From NCBI RefSeq assembly GCF_003335045.1, contig NZ_QOZG01000004.1, positions 455,423 through 519,422 on the forward strand: a stretch of 64,000 nucleotides of DNA, in the 5' to 3' direction. The notes under the pieces were generated by a model. That model did no database searches and had not been told where the DNA came from. It saw only the letters and a list, made by a program, of their open reading frames with translations. Source of the stretch: Paramesorhizobium salinisoli. GTDB lineage: Bacteria > Pseudomonadota > Alphaproteobacteria > Rhizobiales > Rhizobiaceae. Both the position numbers and the translations under genes were made by a program. Below, piece after piece: positions 43,183 to 51,474 of the stretch (the first letter of the stretch is position 1; each line of letters starts with the position of its first letter).

Positions 43183-45273
43183 GTGCAGCAGAGCGCAACA
43201 AAATCATTCGGCGACAAGGGCTTCCTGACCGGAAGCGACATAGGGTTTGCCGCTGGCATCGTCATTATCCTGACCGTTCTGTTCCTGCCGGTCCCGGCGG
43301 TGGTCCTCGATATCGGCCTTGCCTTTTCGATCGCCTTTTCAGTGCTGATCCTGATGGTTTCTCTGTGGATCCAGCGGCCGCTCGATTTCTCCGCCTTTCC
43401 GACTGTGTTGCTGATCGCAACGATGATGCGCCTGTCGCTCAATATCGCCACGACGCGCGTCATCCTCACCCATGGCAATGAGGGTTATACGGCGGCAGGG
43501 CATGTCATCCATGGCTTTTCGCAATTTGTCATGGGCGGTGATTTCGTCATCGGGCTTGTCGTCTTCTCCATTCTCATCATCGTCAATTTCCTTGTCATCA
43601 CCAAGGGCGCATCCCGTATTGCCGAGGTCGGCGCGCGCTTCACGCTCGATGCCATTCCCGGCAAGCAGATGGCGATCGACGCGGATCTCTCATCAGGACT
43701 GATCGACGAAAAACAGGCGCAGCACCGCCGGCGTGAACTGGAGGAAGAGAGCTCCTTCTTCGGTTCCATGGACGGCGCATCGAAATTCGTTCGCGGCGAC
43801 GCCATCGCGGGTCTGATCATCACGACCGTCAATATTTTCGGCGGTATCATCATCGGCGTCACCCGCCATGGAATGGATGTCTCGGAAGCCGCGGATGTCT
43901 TCACCAAGCTTTCAGTCGGCGATGGTCTGGTGACGCAGATACCGGCGCTGATCGTATCGCTTGCCGCTGGTCTTCTTGTTTCCAAAGGCGGTACGCGCGG
44001 CTCGACCGACCAGGCGGTGTTCGGCCAGCTCGGCGCCTATCCCAAGGCGTTGTTCATCGCGGCATTTCTGCTTTTCGTGCTGGGCGTCCTGCCCGGTCTT
44101 CCGGCTTTCCCGTTTTTCATTCTTGCCGCGGGAATGGCTTTCGTCGGGGTTGCCGTACCGCGCCGTCGAGCCAAGCGGCGTGACGCGGACCAGGCGGACG
44201 CAGCGCAAAAGCTGCGCCATGCGGAGGAAGAAGAGCGCAATTCCGTCAAGGCTTCGCTGGAGACTGCGCAGATCGAGCTTTGTCTCGGCAAGCAACTTTC
44301 GACGAGGCTCCTCGCCCAGCAGGAGGAACTCGCCCATCGCGTCAACAAGATGCGCAAGAAGTTCGCTCTCGAATACGGTTTCGTCATTCCCGAGATCAAG
44401 GTGACGGACGATATCGCGCTGGCACCGAAGACCTACCGGATCAAGATCCACGGCACCGCCGTCGCAAGCCATGAGTTGCGGGTCGGCGAGACGCTGGTCG
44501 TGCTCGGCGAAAGGTCGCCGCCTGATGTGCCGGGCGAGACGGTGCGCGAACCGGCCTTCGGCATGAAGGCTTATTCCGTGCCAGAAACCTTCGCTGCCGA
44601 GCTGAAGCGCGATGGCTACATGACAGTTGATAATCTTTCCGTCCTTTTGACCCATCTGAGCGAAATCATCCGCAACAATCTGGCGCAACTCCTGTCCTAC
44701 AAGGACATGCGCATATTGCTCGACAGGCTCGGGCCGGAATATCGCAAGCTTCTCGACGATATCTGCCCCGGTCATCTCTCCTATTCCGGTCTCCAGGCGG
44801 TGTTGAAGCTCCTGCTTGCAGAACGGGTTTCGATCCGCAACCTGCATCTCATCCTGGAAGCAATCGCCGAGATCGCGCCGCATATACGGCGCTCCGAGTT
44901 GATCGTCGAACATGTGCGGATGCGCATGGCGCAGCAGATATGCGGCGATCTCTCGGACAACGGCACGCTCAACGTACTTCGCCTCGGCAATCGCTGGGAT
45001 CTGGTCTTCCACCAGAGCCTCAAACGGGACACCAAGGGCGAGGTGATCGAGTTCGATATCGACCCGCGACTGCTCGAGCAGTTCGGCACTGAAGCGAGCA
45101 CGGCGATCCGCAAACATCTCGACAGCGGCGAACGCTTCGTGCTGGTGGCTTCGCCCGAGGCGCGGCCTTATATTCGCATGATCATCGAGCGGCTCTTTGC
45201 TACGCTTTCCGTGCTGTCCCATGTGGAAATCGCGCGCGGCGTCGAGGTAAAGTCGCTCGGTACGATCTCCTAA
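43183..45273 (+). CDS. flhA: Flagellar export gate protein FlhA
   Basis: 696 residues. Eight membrane helices in the first half. The family loop [52 protein letters not shown] is visible at residues about 150-205, and a large cytoplasmic domain follows from about 330. The start is GTG with GGGAGAA upstream. It receives chaperone-substrate complexes and forms the nonameric gate ring. Confidence 0.96.
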   Translation: MQQSATKSFGDKGFLTGSDIGFAAGIVIILTVLFLPVPAVVLDIGLAFSIAFSVLILMVSLWIQRPLDFSAFPTVLLIATMMRLSLNIATTRVILTHGNEGYTAAGHVIHGFSQFVMGGDFVIGLVVFSILIIVNFLVITKGASRIAEVGARFTLDAIPGKQMAIDADLSSGLIDEKQAQHRRRELEEESSFFGSMDGASKFVRGDAIAGLIITTVNIFGGIIIGVTRHGMDVSEAADVFTKLSVGDGLVTQIPALIVSLAAGLLVSKGGTRGSTDQAVFGQLGAYPKALFIAAFLLFVLGVLPGLPAFPFFILAAGMAFVGVAVPRRRAKRRDADQADAAQKLRHAEEEERNSVKASLETAQIELCLGKQLSTRLLAQQEELAHRVNKMRKKFALEYGFVIPEIKVTDDIALAPKTYRIKIHGTAVASHELRVGETLVVLGERSPPDVPGETVREPAFGMKAYSVPETFAAELKRDGYMTVDNLSVLLTHLSEIIRNNLAQLLSYKDMRILLDRLGPEYRKLLDDICPGHLSYSGLQAVLKLLLAERVSIRNLHLILEAIAEIAPHIRRSELIVEHVRMRMAQQICGDLSDNGTLNVLRLGNRWDLVFHQSLKRDTKGEVIEFDIDPRLLEQFGTEASTAIRKHLDSGERFVLVASPEARPYIRMIIERLFATLSVLSHVEIARGVEVKSLGTIS

Positions 45274-45284
45274 AGCGCTGCCGC

Positions 45285-46055
45285 ATGCCATTAACCGCGC
45301 TTTCGCTGCCGCTCAACGAAATGGTGCTGACCGCCTTTCTGGTCTTCGCCAGGGTAGGAGCCTGTCTGATGGTCATGCCAGGGGTATCGAGCCCGCGCAT
45401 TCCGATGTCCGTCCGGCTTTTTCTGGCGCTTGCCTGTTCGCTGATGGTCGTTCCTCTGCTTCAGCCACGGTTGGAGCCTACATTGGCGAACGTGCAGTCG
45501 TGGACGATGTTGCGGCTGATCGTGACGGAAAGCATTGTCGGCGGACTGATCGGCATCCTGGCGCAGATATATTTCTGGGCGTTGCAGTTCATGGCCGGCG
45601 TCATCGCCATGACGATCGGCTATTCCGGTGCGCCTAGCGGGGCGATCGAGGAATCGGAACCGCAGGCGATCATTGCCAGTATCATTACACTCTCGGCGCT
45701 CTTCCTGTTTTTTGTCACGGATTTGCATCAGGAAGTGTTCCGGGCCTTGCTGTCCTCTTATTCCGTCATCCCGGTGGATAGCGGTTTACGGCCCGATGCA
45801 GCTTTGGTGGATGTCACGGATGCCTTCTCCAGCGCCTTCACCGGCACGTTGCGGATCGCCGCGCCGTTCATCGTCTTCGCTATCCTGGTTAACATCGCCA
45901 TCGGTCTCGTCAACAAGCTGACGCCGACGATCCCTGTCTATTTCATTTCGTTGCCGTTCGTCCTGGCTGGCGGTCTGGTGCTGACCTATTTCCTGCTGCC
46001 CGAACTCTTGACCTTTTTCGTTTCGGAAGCGGGCGTTCATCTACGCAGTTTCTAG
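45285..46055 (+). CDS. fliR: Flagellar export gate protein FliR
   Basis: 256 residues with about six membrane helices. Conserved ARVGACLMVMPGVSSPRIPMSVRLFLALA and AGVIAMTIGYSGA. It completes the FliP-Q-R gate. It starts 11 bp after flhA and ends 8 bp before the next gene. Confidence 0.94.
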   Translation: MPLTALSLPLNEMVLTAFLVFARVGACLMVMPGVSSPRIPMSVRLFLALACSLMVVPLLQPRLEPTLANVQSWTMLRLIVTESIVGGLIGILAQIYFWALQFMAGVIAMTIGYSGAPSGAIEESEPQAIIASIITLSALFLFFVTDLHQEVFRALLSSYSVIPVDSGLRPDAALVDVTDAFSSAFTGTLRIAAPFIVFAILVNIAIGLVNKLTPTIPVYFISLPFVLAGGLVLTYFLLPELLTFFVSEAGVHLRSF

Positions 46056-46063
46056 GAGTTTGG

Positions 46064-46468
46064 ATGGCCAGTTACGATCTCAAGAGCTTGGGGAGCCTCA
46101 TTGCGGTCCAGTCGCTGATGAAGGCGCGGCGGGAGATGGCGATCGCCAATCTTGCCGCCGGTCTGGCGGAGATCATGGCGGAGAATGGTGAATTGCTGGC
46201 GATGCAGGATCGTCGCTATGAGGGCGGCGGGGCATTTATCGATCCGGCAGCGATCCTGGCGCGGCTCAGTGCCAACATGCGCCGCGGGACCCAATTGGAA
46301 AAGGAACTGGCCGCAGAGCGGCAGGCCCTGCTTCAGGTATCGCGCAGGCTGGAACTGTTGGAAGTCCGGATGTCGGACGGCAGCCGCCAGCGGGAGAGAA
46401 AAGCCGAAGCCGATCTCGTAGAGGAATTGATCGCCGGGAAAATACGCTTCGGCTCAAGCTTGCCGTAA
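46064..46468 (+). CDS. Coiled-coil protein after fliR (possible FliJ analogue)
   Basis: 134 residues, soluble, almost entirely helical. N-terminal helix with SLIAVQSLMKARREMAIANLAAGLAEIMAENGELLAM, then a long charged coiled coil (about 75-120). Size and helical hairpin character resemble FliJ, the export chaperone-escort that links FliI to FlhA, and no other fliJ is in the window. No family motif proves it. GGAGTTTGG before the ATG and the 8-bp gap from fliR indicate co-transcription. Confidence 0.6.
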   Translation: MASYDLKSLGSLIAVQSLMKARREMAIANLAAGLAEIMAENGELLAMQDRRYEGGGAFIDPAAILARLSANMRRGTQLEKELAAERQALLQVSRRLELLEVRMSDGSRQRERKAEADLVEELIAGKIRFGSSLP

Positions 46469-46518
46469 GTTTGGGTGGGTAGAGTGATCTGGAAAATGGA
46501 GAGAGGATATCCACCGAC

Positions 46519-47106
46519 ATGGCGATAAATCCGCCGTCAGATATCGTGCTGGACGTTGCGACTGCGGCCGATCCTGAAAAATTCAGGGCTTCCGTCGAGC
46601 GGTTGCGCACGCTTGCGTCATCACGAGTGTCGTCAGGAGCATCCGGCGGCCCATCGTTCGCGCAGGAAGCCTTTTCGGTTGGGGCCGCTCCTTCGGGCAA
46701 AACGGTTTCCACGAGTGCGGAGCATAATCCCGCCTATACGAAGTTCGAGGCCTTCATGCTGCAGTCATTCGTGCAGTCGATGTTTACCGACGATACGAAT
46801 GCGGTTTTCGGACAGGGGATATCAGGCGAGTACTGGAAATCGATGATGGCGGAGGCGATAGCCCAGAAAATGGCTGACGGGGGCGGGATCGGCATTGCCC
46901 GCATGCTGGAAGCGCAGAGCAAACGGTTGGCCGACGCCAATATGCCGGTTACGGCCTCCTTGATGAATGTAAAATCGCAGGAGGCCGCGGCGGGCGAGAC
47001 TGGATCGTTATCCACGGATATCCTGCACCAGGCCGAACGCCAGCTCATCAAACAACAATTGAACAATACCGATGCGGATGCGGGTGAGAACCCACATAGA
47101 TCTTGA
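46519..47106 (+). CDS. flgJ: Flagellar rod-binding protein FlgJ (N-domain only)
   Basis: 195 residues. The rod-binding core KFEAFMLQSFVQSMFTDDTNAVFGQGISGEYWKSMMAEAIAQKMADGGGIGIARML lies at about 75-130. There is no muramidase domain, as usual in alphaproteobacteria; the transglycosylase at 36043 may supply that activity. FlgJ caps the growing rod. Confidence 0.88.
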   Translation: MAINPPSDIVLDVATAADPEKFRASVERLRTLASSRVSSGASGGPSFAQEAFSVGAAPSGKTVSTSAEHNPAYTKFEAFMLQSFVQSMFTDDTNAVFGQGISGEYWKSMMAEAIAQKMADGGGIGIARMLEAQSKRLADANMPVTASLMNVKSQEAAAGETGSLSTDILHQAERQLIKQQLNNTDADAGENPHRS

Positions 47107-47115
47107 GGAATTTCG

Positions 47116-47559
47116 ATGACATCCAACTTTTCTGAAATCATGCCTTTCGCACCGGAAGCCGACGCACCAGCCAAAGCCCAGGGCGAGAAGCAAGCGGCCC
47201 TGAAGCCGGTAGTCCTCGCGATCGAACGCCTGGAGAATGTCGTGGACACGGAGACGCAGCTTCTTCTCGATGGCGCCAATCCGGATCTCGCCGAGATCAA
47301 TGCGCGCAAGAGCAGGGGGCTCTATGATTTCACCCGTGCGATGAACAAGGCAGCGACGCTTGCCGATGCACCGGCGCTCAGAACACTTCAGCCGCTGCTC
47401 GACCGGCTGAAGCAGAAGCTTGAGCGCAATTGCGAGGCGCTGCAACTGCATCTGCGCGCTGTGGGCGAACTCTCCGATATCATCCGCACTGCGCTGGAAA
47501 CGCAGGAGGCTGACGGCACCTATAGCATGCAGCATGCGCGGAGCGGCCACGCCCTATGA
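47116..47559 (+). CDS. flgN: FlgN-like export chaperone (candidate)
   Basis: 147 residues, soluble, mostly helical: a long first helix (about 28-50, LKPVVLAIERLENVVDTETQLLL), a conserved-looking INARKSRGLYDFTRAM (about 61-76), and a third long helix ending with ADGTYS. This three-helix layout and the position after flgJ fit alphaproteobacterial FlgN, the chaperone for FlgK and FlgL. Assignment rests on architecture and context. It overlaps the next gene by 4 bases. Confidence 0.6.
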   Translation: MTSNFSEIMPFAPEADAPAKAQGEKQAALKPVVLAIERLENVVDTETQLLLDGANPDLAEINARKSRGLYDFTRAMNKAATLADAPALRTLQPLLDRLKQKLERNCEALQLHLRAVGELSDIIRTALETQEADGTYSMQHARSGHAL

Positions 47560-48032
47560 TCCGCATTGTCCTGATCGGATTGTGGATCTGCGCTGTTGCG
47601 CTGGGATCACTGTTCATCGCAGTGCGCGGCCACCAGCCCGCGTCGGAAGGGAACGGTCAGCAGGCGAGCTATCTCGGTGGCATGGATTACGTCAAAACGG
47701 ATGTCTTCAGCGTACCGGTCATGACAGGCGGTTCGGTGGCCGGCTATGTCGTCGCACAACTGGTCTACACGATTGATTCGAAAACGAAGTCGCGACTGGC
47801 GGTTCCGCTGGAATATTTCATCCATGACGAGATATTTCGCCAGTTTTACGGGAGCTATTCGGATACGAAGCAGGTCGAAAAGGTGAATTTCGAGACGGTT
47901 CGGAAATCGGTGATCGATGGGATCAACCAGAAGTTCCCGGAACCGGTCGTGCAGGATCTCCTGGTCGAGCAGTTCAACTATATTTCGGCGGCCGAAATTC
48001 GCGAGATGAACATGAAGGCCGGTGGGGAATAG
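47556..48032 (+). CDS. Single-pass membrane protein closing the flagellar operon
   Basis: 158 residues, not recognised as a named family. N-terminal membrane helix (about 4-23), then a periplasmic domain with DVFSVPVMTGGSVAGYVVAQLVYTID and VPLEYFIHDEIFRQFYGSYS. The topology and a beta-strand-helix pattern recall FliL/stomatin-like domains, but a true fliL exists at 27539. It overlaps the FlgN candidate (ATGA) and is the last gene of the block, so a motor or basal-body role is likely but unproven. Confidence 0.65.
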   Translation: MIRIVLIGLWICAVALGSLFIAVRGHQPASEGNGQQASYLGGMDYVKTDVFSVPVMTGGSVAGYVVAQLVYTIDSKTKSRLAVPLEYFIHDEIFRQFYGSYSDTKQVEKVNFETVRKSVIDGINQKFPEPVVQDLLVEQFNYISAAEIREMNMKAGGE

Positions 48033-48045
48033 CTCTCTGGATCAA

Positions 48046-48381
48046 TTACAGGGAATAATATTTGCCGGCCAGCTTTGAAAGACGGGCATCGTCCAGCGGT
48101 TGAATTGTGGGGTCATTGCAAAATCTGACGCCCAACTCCACACCATCGCGCCAGACAATCTCGGCAATGAGCGCCTGACCATAGCGGTCATCGAACAGCC
48201 AGAACCGATCAGGAACGTCACGCGCATCGGCGACACGGATTTTCGCGCCGCCTCCAGCGATGTCATGCAACTGGCATTCTATCAGGAAACGACCATTCAT
48301 ATTGACGATTTTTCCAGAGCGCAGCCGCGTGCGACGGCGCTCGGAACTGCGCTTCTCCGGTGCAGAGGAACGATTGCTCAT
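48046..48381 (-). CDS. PilZ-domain protein
   Basis: 111 residues, essentially a single PilZ domain. The arginine motif is in ERRRTRLR (15-21). The second motif reads D40-I-A-G-G-G45, where the usual Ser of (D/N)xSxxG is Ala. PilZ domains bind cyclic di-GMP and often slow flagellar motors; the Ala substitution may weaken binding. It lies 52 bp downstream of the luxI-type gene on the same strand and is convergent with the last flagellar operon (13 bp between stops). Confidence 0.85.
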   Translation of the reverse strand: MSNRSSAPEKRSSERRRTRLRSGKIVNMNGRFLIECQLHDIAGGGAKIRVADARDVPDRFWLFDDRYGQALIAEIVWRDGVELGVRFCNDPTIQPLDDARLSKLAGKYYSL

Positions 48382-48405
48382 CCAGCACGTCCCGCAGAGC
48401 CGGAA

Positions 48406-48424
48406 CCGGCGGCTACCCCGCCGG
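48406..48424. other. Hairpin between luxI and pilZ
   Basis: CCGGCGG / CCGCCGG, a perfect 7-bp stem with a 5-base loop, follows the luxI stop on the minus strand. There is no T-run, so it would attenuate or stabilise rather than terminate. Confidence 0.45.
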
Positions 48425-48433
48425 AATCGTGCG

Positions 48434-49036
48434 TTATGCCACCTGCGCCATCGATCCTACCCATTTCAGCCTCGCCGCGGATTCTTCGCTGACTTCCCAT
48501 GCCACGCAAAGGATTTCGGAACCGTTAGGTTCGATCCGCGAACCGAGAATTTCGGAGGGCATCCGCAGCGAGCGGGACAATTCGAACACCGTGCGCTCGC
48601 ATACGGCGATATGGCGAGTGACGCCTTGTTCGATGCCATATTCGAGGGCGCCAAGCGAGAGTTCGATGGACACGCGATTGAGGCCGCTGTTGAACTTCAA
48701 ATGCGAGGCTGAGGGGGAGATGCAGAAACGCGTCGTCTCCCACACGCGTGGCGACATAATGCTCGTGCGATCCGGGACAAGATCGGAAAAGACTTCCCAG
48801 GTGAGGGTCGGGCCTGTCGTGACCATCTGGCGAAGCCCGCCGAGCAACTCACCGTCCGCCGAGGTCGACAGAATATAAAGACAGTCCATCGTATCGTAGA
48901 TGTCTTTTTCCATATCGCCTGTCACATTCACGCTCCAGCCGAGCTTGTCGTGAAAGATCGTCTTGCGCAGACGGAAATAGTCGTCAAGCAATGAACGGTA
49001 TTGCGGTCTTTGATGGGGGTGGACATAGTGCAGCAT
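48434..49036 (-). CDS. LuxI-family acyl-homoserine-lactone synthase
   Basis: 200 residues. Every residue normally invariant in LuxI/TraI enzymes is present at the expected place: Arg24, Phe28, Trp34, Asp45, Asp48, Arg69, Phe83, Glu100, Arg103 (RLRKTIF, LGW, DIYD, GGLRQ, WETTRF). Such enzymes make N-acyl-homoserine lactones from S-adenosylmethionine and acyl-ACP. GAGGAG seven bases before the ATG at 49036 selects it over an ATG at 49057. There is no adjacent luxR gene; the nearest receptor is VjbR, 35 kb away across the flagellar block. A 19-bp dyad lies upstream and a PilZ gene downstream. Acyl-chain specificity cannot be read from sequence. Confidence 0.92.
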   Translation of the reverse strand: MLHYVHPHQRPQYRSLLDDYFRLRKTIFHDKLGWSVNVTGDMEKDIYDTMDCLYILSTSADGELLGGLRQMVTTGPTLTWEVFSDLVPDRTSIMSPRVWETTRFCISPSASHLKFNSGLNRVSIELSLGALEYGIEQGVTRHIAVCERTVFELSRSLRMPSEILGSRIEPNGSEILCVAWEVSEESAARLKWVGSMAQVA

Positions 49037-49091
49037 TGATCGCTCCTCTTTCGCCATAGCAAGATGGGTGAGGCGAAATTGACGAGCCCGC

Positions 49092-49137
49092 CTATCGAAA
49101 ATTCCGGCAAAGCACCGGTCCGTCCGCCACGGACGGA
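49092..49137 (-). promoter_or_regulatory. Lux-box-like dyad and putative promoter of luxI
   Basis: TCCGTCCG-CCA-CGGACGGA (49119-49137) is a perfect 8-bp inverted repeat, a size typical of LuxR-type boxes. On the minus strand a -10-like CGATAG (49092-49097) lies about 33 bases past the dyad centre, so the dyad would overlap the -35 region at about -42, the usual activator position. Promoter assignment is inference. Confidence 0.5.
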
Positions 49138-49285
49138 TATTTGCAGGGCAAAAATGAAAAGAGACTTAAGTTAATATTTATAGTGAAAGTTAAATTGTAT
49201 TGAAGTTACAGCCTTTTGTGGCGTAATTGCAGTGATATTCTCGCGTAGGTTGTAATTTCTCTATATATTGCTATTCGGAGTTATA

Positions 49286-49684
49286 TTATCCGTTGAGGCA
49301 GGTAGCGCAGGTTCCACGGATTTCAACGGTCGTCTTGGACGACCGGAAGCCGCTCCGGGAAGTCCACTCATTGACCTGCCCCTCGATGATCGGGTCCGAG
49401 AATTCCGATACCTGTCCGCATTTTTCGCAAATGGCGAATGCGATCAGCCCGTGATCGGCGCAATGAGGGTGGGCGCAGGCAACGAAAGCGTTGAGGCTCT
49501 CAAGCCGGTGGATCATGCCATAATCGAGAAGCTTGTCGAGCGCTCGATAAACCTGGAGCGGTGCGCGGAAGCCGTCGTCGCGCAGCCGATCAAGAATAGT
49601 ATAGGCGCTCAAAGGGCTCTCGGCTTTCGCAAGAGCATTGAACACCAGGGCCTGGTTGCGGGTGAGCTCGTGATGGGCAGTCAT
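49286..49684 (-). CDS. zur: Zinc uptake regulator Zur (Fur family)
   Basis: 132 residues. N-terminal winged helix (about 5-65), then the zinc-binding half with Cys86-x2-Cys89 and Cys126-x2-Cys129 for the structural site, and His72/His74/Cys75 as likely sensory ligands. Adjacent znuB and znuC (and divergent znuA) make Zur the obvious identity over Fur. It represses zinc import when zinc is plentiful. Starts 4 bp after the znuB stop. Confidence 0.92.
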   Translation of the reverse strand: MTAHHELTRNQALVFNALAKAESPLSAYTILDRLRDDGFRAPLQVYRALDKLLDYGMIHRLESLNAFVACAHPHCADHGLIAFAICEKCGQVSEFSDPIIEGQVNEWTSRSGFRSSKTTVEIRGTCATCLNG

Positions 49685-49688
49685 TGGC

Positions 49689-50501
49689 TTAGCGTCCGCG
49701 CGCGGTTGATGGCAGAAGGATATGTAACGGCAAGAGGCTCAAAATGAAAACCCCTAAAGCCGCAACGACGATGGATGGACCGGACGGCGTGTCGAAGCGC
49801 AGCGAACCGAAAAGGCCGGCCACAACCGCGACCGCGCCAAGAAGGGAAGCGAAGACGGCCATCTGTTCCGGTGTTGTGGAGAGGCGCCTGGCGGTCGCCG
49901 CCGGAATGATCAGCAGCGCCGTGATCAGCAGGATGCCGACGATCTTCATGGCGATGGCAATGACGACGGCCATGAGCAGCATGAAGACGATGCGCGAGAA
50001 ATCCGGGTGAAGCCCTTCCGCCTTGGCGACGTCTTCGTTGACGGTCGCGGCAAGAAGCGGGCGCCAAAGCCACATCATGACCAGCAGTACAGCCAGGCCG
50101 CCGCCATAGATGAAGGCAATATCGGTTTTTGAAACGGCGAGAATGTCGCCGAACAGAAAACCCAGGAGATCGACGCGTATCCAGGTCATGAATGCGACCA
50201 TGACCAGCCCCAGGGCAAGGGTGGAATGGGAGAGAATGCCGAGAAGCGAATCGGTGGAGAGCGAATCGCGGCGCTGCAGGAGCAGGAGGAGCCCGGAAAT
50301 CAACACCGCGACGGTGAAGACGCCGATCATGACGTTGATCTCGAAAAAGAAGGCCAGCGCGACGCCGAGAAGGGCGGAATGGGCCATGGTGTCGCCAAAA
50401 TAAGCCATGCGCCGCCAGACGATGAAGCAGCCGAGCGGACCGGTGGTGAGCGCGAGGCCGACGCCGGCGATCAGTGCGCGGGTGAAGAAATCGTCAAGCA
50501 T
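49689..50501 (-). CDS. znuB: Zinc ABC transporter permease ZnuB
   Basis: 270 residues with about eight hydrophobic helices, ABC-3 family (GPLGCFIVWRRMAYFGDTMAHSALLGVALAF near the N-terminus). It forms the inner-membrane channel of the ZnuABC importer. The start overlaps the znuC end by 8 bases. Confidence 0.94.
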   Translation of the reverse strand: MLDDFFTRALIAGVGLALTTGPLGCFIVWRRMAYFGDTMAHSALLGVALAFFFEINVMIGVFTVAVLISGLLLLLQRRDSLSTDSLLGILSHSTLALGLVMVAFMTWIRVDLLGFLFGDILAVSKTDIAFIYGGGLAVLLVMMWLWRPLLAATVNEDVAKAEGLHPDFSRIVFMLLMAVVIAIAMKIVGILLITALLIIPAATARRLSTTPEQMAVFASLLGAVAVVAGLFGSLRFDTPSGPSIVVAALGVFILSLLPLHILLPSTARGR

Positions 50502-51357
50502 GGGTGCTCTTTCCTCCCGCCTTCAGGGTCGGCGTGTGGTCGTGATGATGGCCGTCATGCTCATGGCAGTGATCGGTGACGGAACCATCCGCATGGCGAA
50601 CACGCCCGTCGGGGAGATGAGTATGATCGTGATGATGCTCGTAGATCGCAAGTGGCCCGCTCGCGCGAGGGCCGAAGAGCTTTGCGTATTCCTTGCTCGC
50701 GGCTACGTCTTTCGGCGTGCCGCTGCAGCATATATGGCCGTTGAGGCAGATGACGCGGTCTGTCGCGGCCATCACCAGATGCAGGTCGTGCGAGATCAGG
50801 AGCACGCCGCAATGCGAGGTATCGCGCAGTTTCTCGATCAGTTCGTAGAGCGCCGCTTCCCCGATGAAATCCACGCCCTGCACGGGTTCGTCGAGAACGA
50901 GGATATCCGGCTTGCGCACCATGGCCCTCGCAAGCAGCGCGCGCTGAAACTCTCCGCCCGAGAGATGGCGCATCTCCGCCTTCGCAAGATGGGGAATGCC
51001 GACGGCTTCGAGCGCGTGCTCTATGTCCTGCTTCTTCTGCGGGGATGTCAGCGTGATGAGACGTTCGACGGACAGCGGAAGCGTCCAGTCGATCGCCAGC
51101 TTCTGCGGTACATAGCCGATGCGCAGTCCGGGGGCATGGATCACCTGTCCTTCATCAGGCTTGAGCACCTTGATCGCCATCTTGGCCGTCGTGCTCTTGC
51201 CCGAGCCATTCGGCCCGATCAGGGTGACAATTTCGCCGCGCCTCAATTGCAGGTCGATATCACGGACAAGCCATCTGCCGCTGCGAAAAACACCGGCATT
51301 CCTCATGTCGATAAGAGGTTCTGGGAGAGGCGCGGGGCCTATATGGCCGGTCGGCAT
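50494..51357 (-). CDS. znuC: Zinc ABC transporter ATP-binding protein ZnuC
   Basis: 287 residues. Walker A GPNGSGKS at about 49-56, signature LSGGEFQRALLARAM, Walker B ILVLDEPVQGVD. The His-rich C-terminus (HHHDHTHLPDG, HCHEHDGHHHDHT) is common in zinc ATPase subunits. A TTG 20 codons upstream (51417) keeps the frame open, but the ATG at 51357 is preferred because it leaves room for the divergent promoter. Confidence 0.93.
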   Translation of the reverse strand: MPTGHIGPAPLPEPLIDMRNAGVFRSGRWLVRDIDLQLRRGEIVTLIGPNGSGKSTTAKMAIKVLKPDEGQVIHAPGLRIGYVPQKLAIDWTLPLSVERLITLTSPQKKQDIEHALEAVGIPHLAKAEMRHLSGGEFQRALLARAMVRKPDILVLDEPVQGVDFIGEAALYELIEKLRDTSHCGVLLISHDLHLVMAATDRVICLNGHICCSGTPKDVAASKEYAKLFGPRASGPLAIYEHHHDHTHLPDGRVRHADGSVTDHCHEHDGHHHDHTPTLKAGGKSTHA

Positions 51358-51419
51358 ATCGTTATTTTCCAGTGAGTACTTGCCATGCCTTATGGCAGAC
51401 GTTATAGCGTTACGCAACG

Positions 51420-51438
51420 TATGTAATAAGATAACATA
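51420..51438. promoter_or_regulatory. Zur-box-like operator between znuC and znuA
   Basis: TATGTAAT-AAG-ATAACATA is an imperfect 19-bp dyad (one mismatch per arm) in the divergent znuCB/znuA gap. It resembles alphaproteobacterial Zur boxes, which have a TGTTATA-type core, and is placed to repress both directions. Confidence 0.65.
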
Positions 51439-51474
51439 TCGGTTGCCGTTGCTCTGAATTCAACGAGGAATACC

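Noticed and set aside
43912..45291. Long open frame (about 459 codons) on the minus strand opposite flhA
   Set aside because: Same reason: mirrors flhA codon bias in a GC-rich genome and would conflict with the conserved export gene.
47556..48032. Second fliL gene
   Set aside because: Topology is similar, but the C-terminus lacks the FliL ending and a clear fliL exists at 27539, so it was left as unknown.
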